A stretch of DNA of 64,000 nucleotides, taken from assembly GCA_016648135.1 (NCBI GenBank), contig JADDOH010024973.1, forward strand, positions 248,001 to 312,000, given 5' to 3'. The stretch is from Agrypnia vestita (lineage: Eukaryota > Arthropoda > Insecta > Trichoptera > Phryganeidae). The notes under the pieces are model-generated. The model searched no databases, was not told the origin of the DNA, and saw nothing but the letters and a program-made list of their open reading frames with translations. The translations under genes and the position numbers were made by a program. Shown here in pieces: positions 44,801 to 53,800 of the stretch; within the stretch, counting starts at the first letter, position 1; each line of letters opens with the position of its first letter.

Positions 44801-47800
44801 GAAATGAATATTGTATAGAAAATGGGTTTTCCGTAAAAAGGAAAACAATCAATACTTTAACCTGATCGGTGCCATGGACGTGCAAATGAGCGAAATTTTG
44901 TATGTCCCGTCAGGTCAGACATGCGCAAACGCTCGAGAATTTTAAAGATAATTCGTCACCAATTTTAGATCGTACCGGCATCTATGAACAAGGATCCTAA
45001 GCAATCCTTATTTACAATATTTGTCAGTTTTTTACGCCATTTTTGTGTATTTAGTGCATTAAGAGTGAATATATCTGTCTTATGTGTTGATAAAACTCAT
45101 TTTTATCTTTAGCGAGATTCAACTGAATTTTTTGTTCCTCTGTTTTTCAATACTTAGTTTACTTTGATTTTGTTCCCGATTATTCAAAATATCCGTCAGT
45201 TTGTTTCACTGTTTTCCAGCATATAGTGCATTGTGATTGAACATACACCCTGCGCAACATAAATAGCCGCACCCCCGTAATTTGGTACAAATATTCCTAT
45301 TAAGCACAAAAAAAAAATTAAAGCAGGTAACGGGAGAAAGCGGTCCGCTTCCAGGAAGGCATTCATTAGCTTCCTGGAGAGCCCAACATTACTTTACTTT
45401 AAAGTCCGTTTTTGCAGGGAGTGGTCGTTTTATAAGTGTGCTATTATTTTTTACCGAATCGCAATTTTGAGAGTTCGACTAAATGAGCAAAAAAAATCAA
45501 TGATAGTTCGTTATAAAAACATTCAGTGTAACGAGTCATCGGTAAGAAGATTTCTCCAAAAATACCAAGAAAATGGGACTTTAAATCAGAAAGTGGGAAC
45601 TGGCTTAAAGCGCAATACTTGGAAATGCATTTTGAAATGGCTTTCTTTAAAAAATAGTTTTGCTTCTGCTTCAGACCTAAGAGTGGAACTCCAAGACACC
45701 ACAGGTGCTAGTGTTAGTGTCAGAACTATCCAAAATAGGCTCAATGATATGGGTTTACGAGCAAGAAGACCTGCAAAAACCTTCTATTGACCGAAGAAAT
45801 GAAGAAAAATGACTGCAATGGGCCAGAGAAAACAAAATCGGTCTGTGAACGGGATTGGGAGAGGGTTGTTTTTTTCCGACAAATCAAAATTTAACTTGAT
45901 TGGGTCAGACGGTTTGCAGACAGTGCGCCGGAGACCCGGAGAGAGGTACTACGATGAATGCATCACACGCACAGTGAAACATTCTCCATATGTATGGGGA
46001 TGCTTCACATCACTCTATGTTGACAATCTCATAATGCTAGAAGGATCAGTAAATGCCGAGAAATACAAAAAAAATATTCTTGAAGGTGTTTTACCAACGA
46101 GTGAGAAATGAACTCAAAATATTGATGATCCAGTATTTCAGGACAATTCTGCACTTTGTTATCATCTCTGTGAGTTAATTTTCATGAATCTTTAAAATTA
46201 ATTTATTATTTTTACTTGAACATTCTCAACATTAAATTCCTTTAAATTCTTTCACAGATATTACAGTTCAAAGAGTATTTGGGATTGAAATCGCTTTCAT
46301 GGCCAGGAAACAGTCCAGATTTAAATATTATCGAAAATTTGTGGTTTTATCGAAAAATGATGAGTAAAAATATCTGCAAAAACTCGCCCAAAACTATTAA
46401 AGAATTAAAAGACATTATAGAAAGCGTGTGGTATGAAGAAATTTTAATGGAATATACAGGGTGTACCAGAGCTAGCAGCAGAAACTTGGCCGGTAGATTC
46501 CTGCCTATGTAATGAGCTTAAAATGTTCAAGTAACCATGACCTAATATCAATAGTTATGGAGATATGCAGTATCAAAGTTTGGATTTTTTTTTCAATATT
46601 TCTGACTTATTTTTTTGCAAAAAGTTGTACAGTAAAAGCTCGTTAATACAAACAACTATAATTCGAAATTCGGTATAATTCGAAAAATTTAATGATATTT
46701 TATCCCCCTCAAATGAATTTTCATACAAAATGCTTCCTATAATTCGAAAAAATGGCTAATTCCAAATACGAAAAAAATTTCAGACAAAATTATGAAATTT
46801 GACACAAAAGTCATTTGTGTAAATGTTAACATTTTCTCACCATTTGCTAGTGTTTTTATACCTGCGCTGACGGAAATGACCGCTCACAGGCCTTTGATCA
46901 TCTATATGACAGTAATAAAACATCCCCAACTGGCCGGTGGCCGCGCGCACAGGGTAAGGCTGTTTAAGGGTACGCGCGCACTAGCGTTTTTTCGCCGCGC
47001 GGCGGCATAATGTCGCACCGCAGTGTTGTAACAAAGGCTTTTGAATCGTAGTGCGCGCACTTAGCGGCAAAATAACGCGGCGGCGAAAAATCGGTGAAAT
47101 GTTACAACTCTCTTGCGGCGCGGCGGTCAGCGGCAAAATAACGCATCTTTTTAAAGTCATGACCGCGCGCGCTAAGCGCCGTTTTCGCTGTACCATATAT
47201 TTTATGTGAAAGAACAATGGGCTACAAGCAATAATTCTGCTGATCTAGATGAAGATTTTAATATTGGAATGGTAATTACGAAAGTTGAAAGAAGACCACC
47301 ATTGTATGATATCACTTCAAAAGAATATAGTGATAGAAACATTAAACATTTCTGAATGGAGTATTTTTATATGTGACAGAAGGTCCAACTAGTTTTAAAA
47401 GTTCATAAAAACATTCTTTATTCATTCGATAATATTGGAAGAATTTTTCGTTAAGTTCACCAAATATTTTAAAGAACTGCCCGTAAATGATCAGCGGCAT
47501 TATACCGTAGTGCGCGTGCCTGCTGTTTTCGCCGCGCGTCAAAATGTCGCAGGTTTTTTCGCCGCGCGGCGAAAAAACGCTAGTGCGCGCGTACCCTTAT
47601 GACTGCTGTTTTATGATATCCCGCCAAAAGACGAGATTAGTTGAAGTTTTGTCGCCAGTTTTGGAGTTTTAAATTGTTACATCTTTGTGTTTTATTAAGA
47701 TATATCGCGTGAAAACATTATGTCATTGACTTTTTTTTGTGCTTTTATCTGTGATTTCCGTGAAAACTTTCGATATTTTAGTCTCTTCATTTACGATTTT

Positions 47801-50800
47801 AATATATTTTTTGTTATTTGATAAGAGTGAAGAATATTAGACATTTTATTACGTTCACGTGTTAGATTTTAGTTATTTTCGCATTTTATTTTGACTAGTG
47901 TTTCGTTTCAAATTAAAATGGCGTCAGTTCGCAGCGCTTACAAAACTTTAACTATTTAAATGAAAATGGATTTGATTAAAGACGTGGACAGAAACATTGA
48001 GAAATAAGCAAATAAATCGCGCCAAAATTGAAAAACGCAGTGAAGTGATGTACAATATTTGCTGTTTTCATTTTTTCTGTTTTAAAATTGAATTGATGTC
48101 TCAAGATCACTTATCAAAGTAAATTATTTTAATTTTATTGAAACAACTGACAAAAATGAATGCAATATTGGCCAAATAAATGTGTTTAAAAATACATGTT
48201 AAAAAATGCATTTGTTTGTACACTTGGAAATGTTTAGAAAGTGTGTTGATGGTTTAAAAACTTCCTACTAATTCTACTTCCCTAATTCGAAATTCGAATT
48301 TTTTTGTTGAATTTCGGTCCCCTGAATTTCGTATTAAAGAGCTTTTACTGTACTATCATTATCGATTATGAAAAATTCATTTGCTTCAATACAACTTAAA
48401 TAAAATGATAATAACCTTGTAAAAAAAAAAATTTCAATTTTTGCTAGGTTTTTATCATTTTATTCGACTTGTATTAAAGGGAATGAACTTTTCATAATCG
48501 ACATAAGTTAATGTAATGATAGTTTAACTTTTTGCAAAAAATAAGTCAGAATTATTGAGAGAAAAAAAGTTACCTTTTTTTTGTCTTTTAAATAGAGATG
48601 CGAACACGGAATACGTGTCACAACAATTTTCTTACTATTTTCAAACTAAGCTAAACGCTTGTGCTATGAAAATAGGACTAACTTGCTAATCTGGAGTGAG
48701 GTTCGAACCCGCGACCTTTGGATCGCGAGGCGAGTGTCCTAACCACAAGACCAACAAGCTACGCTACTTTGAAACTGCATATTAGTGATGTAACGAATAT
48801 TTGCATATTTTTGCATATTCGCATTCGAAAAGTTCGAGTAAATGTTTTGCGAATATGAAAATCAAAAAAAAACAACATAATATTAGGTTAATAAAAAATC
48901 CATTCAATTCTTATTTTTTTATTGTTAGGAAAAGTAACTTTACCTCATAATCACATTATCAGTCTTTATTTTATCATTTGGTATTATTTATTTACCATCT
49001 ACTTCTACATTCGGTAATAAAGCTTAAGATTCCAGATCACTACTAATTAACAATTAACTTCTCATTAGAACTTAGAAAACAAAAAATATAATAATTCAGT
49101 GTATACAAACAAAAACAAATTCTTCTCTGAAGCTTTTAACAGTCTTTACATAAGTTTTTAATGTTAGGTAATCATCTTCTTGAAAGAAACTAAAAACGAA
49201 AATCAATCAAAAACTGTGTTCTTCAATTACAAACTATAAATAATTTATGTTTTATAAGAAAACACATTAAACAAACAAAAACAAAATTATTCTATATGCT
49301 TCTATTACAGACGTGTGCAGATTATTAGACTCAAACAATTTTTCCTTAGTTTTCAAACTTTAATGATACATAATTACTGTAATAACATTAATGGCTTATA
49401 TCCAGCATATTTGGTAACATTCCTTTGTTCTTTAGAAGAAAGTTAATCCTAGTCGGCATGCTGTGCACCAAATTTTTGCAGCTCGTTTTTATTTCTCGGC
49501 TGTGATGCCATACTTGAATAAGTTCCTCAATGAGATTTTGCTTGGTGGTTATCTTTTTTCTTCGCAATCGACCATAGATTTTCGATAGAATTCATATCGG
49601 GGCTATTTCAATATTGCATATCTTGAGGTTATTTGTGGACAACTTGTGGGCATTGTGGCAGGGAGCCTTGTCGTGCATGAATGTTCCATCACCATCTGGA
49701 AACCACCATGATATTGCGGAAGCATTCAGTTTTCCAGGACTTTTATACAGGGTTATTTGTAAAACATTAACAACTTTGCAGGACTATATTCCTGCCTTGA
49801 TTATGAGTCGAAAATGTTCAAGCTATTATGAACAAATATCAATAGTTATGGAGATATGCGACATCAAAGTTTGCATTTTTTTTTTTTCAATATTTCTGAC
49901 TTATTTTTTGTAAAACGTTGGACTATCATTACAGTAACTCATATCGATTACGAAAAATTCATTCGTTTCAATACAAGTTAAATAAAATGATAAAAAACCT
50001 GAAAAAATTCCAATTGGAATTCGAAGGTGTTTATTTTTTTATTTGACTTGTATTAAAGGAAATAAATTTTTCATATTAAATTTTCAAAATAAATCTCAAA
50101 AATGGTTACCATGTAAAAAAAAACAATTAGATGAATAAATTATAAAACGGGTGTTAAAATTACCTCCTAAGATGAAAAACATGCAAATTTGTATATTAGT
50201 TTAATAATCTGCACACGTCTGTAGATCAACTCGGAAATTCTCAGAACAAGATGCAAACAGAAAGCGTCTCGCGTGAAACTGAGCTGCTAAGCCATACATA
50301 CTTGGCGCCAAATTAAAAAAAACAACATTTGTATTCGCGAATGTCGGTAGCAGATATTCGCATTCGCGAATGCTCAAAAAATGACATTCGTTACATCACT
50401 ACTGCATGTCTCCATAACTATTGATATTAGGTCATCGTTGCTTGAACACTTTAGACTCATAACATAGGCAGGAATCTACCGGCCAAGTTTCTGCTGCTAG
50501 CTCTCGTACACTCTGTATATGTAATCTCTATAAATCAATGCCTAGACGTATTCAGAGTGTAATCTGTTCCTAAGGAGGTCAAACAAAATATTGATTTGAT
50601 GTTTAAAATAATACATTTACTTTAAAATCCTTCAAAATGTATGTAATTTAGAATATTAGTGTCTAAATTAATTAACACAATTGATATAGAAATGATACAG
50701 AAATAATTTTAAAATAAGAATTATTGATGAAGTTGGAAGAGATATTTTGGACTTTTTACTTAATAAAGTCTTCAGTAATTAAACCCCTGTTATTGTTATT

Positions 50801-53800
50801 ACCCCATCAAATGTATGTTTATTAAAACTTAAGAATGGAAATAATTTTCCCTTATGTAAAATATAATGATTAGCTAAATACAACTGATAAGGTGAAAAAT
50901 ACAACAAATATGGTCCGAAATTATGTTTTCAATAGCTGCGGCTTTTTTTGTTGCGCGGGGTTTACAAATCTATCCATTGTGCCTATATAAAACTCATTTT
51001 TTATCTATATTTTAGAAAGATTCGAGTGACTTGTTTCTGTGCTTTTTTTGGAAAACATTTTTTATATTTATTTTGTGACTATGACAATGGCTGATTGAAC
51101 TATGACGATGGTGAGATTGTTGGACAAACCGCCGAATCTGATGTGAGTGGTGTGGAATTTGATTGCCAGAGTTTTTGAGCCAGACAAAAATTATGCGCCT
51201 GACGAAATAAAAATTATTGCTTCTACTAGTTAAGTCGACAGTAGACCATTTCATTGGGGTAGTGATCCATTTATTTTGATTCATCTTTCTCAACAAAATC
51301 AAACCAAGCTACAGTACACTAGAAAAATACTGAAAAACAAAGCAACAAAAAATTCAGTTGAATCTCGCCAAAATAAAGATAAAAAATGAGCTTTTTAAAC
51401 CCACAAGACACATATTCACTAAATACACAAAAATGGCGTAAAAAACTGACAAATATTGTAAATAAGGATCTCTTAGGATTGTTGTCCACAAATGCCAGTA
51501 CGATCTAAAATTGGTGACGTGTTAAAAATTATTTGTTATGATGCCCATTTACACTGAAAAATTCTCACGCGTTTGCGCTTCTATGGTACTGATCAGGTTA
51601 TTAATTGTTTTTTTCATTTGATTTTTCCAAAAATTCACAATTACGATCTAAAAAATGTTGTTTTAGTCCCTTGAATTTCAATTTAACGAGGTTCCACATA
51701 ATGTGTTTTTTTAGAATTTCGAATTAACGAGGTTCCACCATATTTATTTTTCTGCAGCAGGGACAACATTGTATATATCTACATATGTTTGTGTGATGCT
51801 GACATTAATCAATCATTTTTCAGGAAACTTGTGCATGATCACTGGAGGTCGCAATTTGGGTCGTGTGGGCACCATTGTGTCCCGCGAACGCCATCCAGGA
51901 TCCTTTGACATCGTCCACGTCAAGGATTCACAAGATCACACATTCGCCACCAGGTTTGTACTACAATTATTTTATTTTCAACAACAAAACAAAATATAAA
52001 AAGGCAATACTGTGAAGTTGATTTAGTTTGACATTTATATATTGAAACAAACAAATATTTTATATGAATTTTATGGATATGTTGAGATTCGATTCTTGAT
52101 GGTTTGCTGGAGTCTACAGTTTCTAAATCCCCTAAAGCAGCGGTACTCAACCCTTTTTTCTTTGGGCCACATACATATATTTACAAAGTTATGCGGGCCG
52201 CAAAATTATACTGGACATGATGAAAAAAATTACATATAGGGAAAAACATTATTGGTTGAGACCCATTTGATTGAAGATAAGGAGGCCGCGAAGATAACGA
52301 TGACACATTGAATTCCTGCCAATTGTTGGATTCTATTTACATCCGAGTTCGTGTATGTTTCGATCGTTTTTAAGAAAGTTTTGTTTGTAGAAGTATAACT
52401 TCTAGCGCGATTATGACTACACGCACTGATATTTTAATAATAATAGTAATACTTTTCGCTTATCAGCATAGCAGCCAATACCATCTCAAACATTAACAAC
52501 GGCTTATTTCCCTTTATGAGATTTATTTTCTTCTTATCTGTATACTCGCAATACAATAAAAAAAGTAAAACTCAAAACTAACGTTTATCCGAGGGTTTAT
52601 TTTTGTTTAGTGTCTTAAAATTGTTATCTTAAAAAACAATAGATTAATAAACGCACACGAAAACATGATTTGTGGTTACGGATTCCAACACCTTATTACA
52701 GACGTAACGAGGGAAGAAATAATAAAAGGAAAAACGTCTAGAGTCGTATAGACCATATTGTGGCAGGAAACTGTAAAGGCACGATGCATTAAAAATACAA
52801 CACCAAAAGATTTGGATGTACTCAAAATATTTGTGAATTTTTAGAATGATAAAAAAAGGAGAAATAATATTTATAGATTTCAAAAAATTATTTGACACAC
52901 TGGAACATGAAATTTTACTGACAGTAATGGATAAATGTGGAATACGAGGACCACTGAAGGGCTTTAAAAAAATTAAATGACAAACACAAAATACCATATG
53001 GCTGAAATTATCTATAGTTAAAATAAAAAATTCATTATAAATCATAGAAATCGATGGCTTTAAAATGACAGTAGTTCTTTTTGTTTGTGCGTATTTCAAG
53101 ATTTTCAAAACTTACAAGGCCAGATTTTTTGTTTTGTATCATGTTCCTGATAATAAATGTGTTTCGGGCCACATGTAAAAGCTTGGCTGGCCGCAGGTTG
53201 AGTATGGCTGCCCCAAAACAATATTTATCCTGGGAGGTAACTCTGTAATTAATTGGGCATTTCAGCTATACTTTGTGTAATGTTAAATTGAAACATTTAA
53301 AATACATCAATAATTTCTTAGTGAAAACTAAGTATTTACGATATAAATGTAAATATTAATTAATGCATCGGAATGTATAGATAAATGTATAGGAGTATTA
53401 TGTTTTGTTTCACTTGAGCAAATATAACAAAGGCCATTGCGCTAAATGGATAAGAGTGAGAAAACAATACACACGCCTTTCCTAGAAATTGGCGTTTCCG
53501 CCGAATTCCAATGCGAAATCAGTACATGTCAAACATTCGGTTTGCATGTCTTCAATCTACCTTATTTCAAGTATGTTTGAAGAAATAGCAACAGAGCTAA
53601 TTCAATGTTGTCATAATATACTGATGAACATAGAAAAAATTATGATATTACGAAAATAGAATTAGAGGCGTATAACAGTATTGCTTTCATCTGGAGGGTG
53701 CAATTGTCAAAGAGTTCACTGAGGGAGATTTGGACGACAAACCTAGCAGTTTTTTTTCCTCTATATCCAGAGACAGTTTTAAACATATACATACAGTGAA

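Larger units (their letters stand above)
46968..47596. mobile_element. PIF/Harbinger remnant with GC-rich TIRs
   Basis: Termini GGGTACGCGCGCACTAGCG and GTTTTTTCGCCGCGCGGC form a near-perfect 36-38 bp inverted repeat (46966-47003 against 47561-47598), flanked by TAA and TTA, consistent with the TWA target of this superfamily. The interior has more TAGCGGCAAAATAACGC copies, a plus-strand MADF fragment and a minus-strand Harbinger transposase fragment, the two divergent proteins that define autonomous members. Confidence 0.85.
46630..48350. mobile_element. pogo/Tigger-like non-autonomous element
   Basis: TIR CAGTAAAAGCTCGTTAATAC with inverted partner CAGTAAAAGCTCTTTAATAC, TA on both sides, 1721 bp including a nested PIF/Harbinger remnant. 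Both arms also carry AATTCGAAATTCG-type motifs. The host sequence rejoins as TTGTACTATCATT, matching the uninterrupted family at 9.8-10.3 kb. No transposase is recognised. Confidence 0.85.
49308..50221 (-). mobile_element. Second Tc1-like element, nested in the hAT element
   Basis: TIR CAGACGTGTGCAGATTATTA at the left and its inverted copy CAGACGTGTGCAGATTATTA at the right, flanked by TA. It carries a minus-strand transposase C-terminus (about 49400-49745) and is itself cut by half a foldback element from 49748. Confidence 0.88.
48783..50401. mobile_element. hAT element with TAGTGATGTAACGAAT termini
   Basis: Perfect 16-bp TIR TAGTGATGTAACGAAT at both ends and an 8-bp target duplication CTGCATAT (48775-48782) / CTGCATGT (50402-50409), one mismatch. 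GCGAATATTCGCATTCG-like motifs recur in both subterminal regions. 1619 bp including a nested Tc1 element. No hAT transposase is visible. Confidence 0.9.
46457..50515. mobile_element. Foldback element (CAGGGTGTAC ends) inside the Tc1 transposase
   Basis: Ends CAGGGTGTACCAGAGCTAGC and, inverted, CAGAGTGTACGAGAGCTAGC, flanked by TA. Both arms carry the AGATTCCTGCCTATGT block and ATCAATAGTTATGGAGATAT. The core matches the foldback family seen complete at 9842-10335. It hosts a pogo-like element, a SINE and a hAT element. Confidence 0.85.
45246..50962 (+). mobile_element. Tc1-like transposon split by nested insertions
   Basis: Left end CACCCTGCGCAACATAAATA and right end (inverted) AACCCCGCGCAACAAAAAAA share about 27 bp of imperfect TIR ending in AGCCGC, both flanked by TA. 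The element carries a Tc1 transposase remnant (45467-46456 continuing at 50518-50573). About 4 kb of younger elements sit inside it, so its own length is near 1.65 kb, normal for Tc1. Confidence 0.85.
44588..51740. mobile_element. Outer pogo/Tigger-like long-inverted-repeat element in RpS4 intron 4
   Basis: The left end CAGTAAAACCCCAATTTAAC and the reverse complement of the right end (TGGTGGAACCTCGTTAATTC) match apart from transitions; both are flanked by TA. The arms continue for hundreds of bp: about 44930-45150 (GTCACCAATTTTAGATCGTA, TTATTTACAATATTTGTCAG, GATTCAACTGAATTTTTTGT) recurs inverted at about 51340-51530. It is a foldback host for everything listed inside it. I recognise no transposase of its own; a minus-strand frame at 51012-51302 (96 aa) is unassigned. 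Confidence 0.7.

Noticed and set aside
46170..46257. Intron-like gap (GTGAGT ... TTTCACAG) in the Tc1 transposase between the second and third acidic motifs.
   Set aside because: Removing it does not bring [10 protein letters not shown] and the [15 protein letters not shown] block into the same frame, so it is more likely decay or a small insertion.
51012..51302. 96-codon minus-strand frame as a transposase of the outer element in RpS4 intron 4.
   Set aside because: His/Ser-rich and without HTH or DDE motifs; cannot be assigned, so only mentioned under the host element.
52644..53108. 154-codon minus-strand frame.
   Set aside because: Opposite strand of the hAT-like element and its plus-strand reverse transcriptase fragment; no motif of its own.
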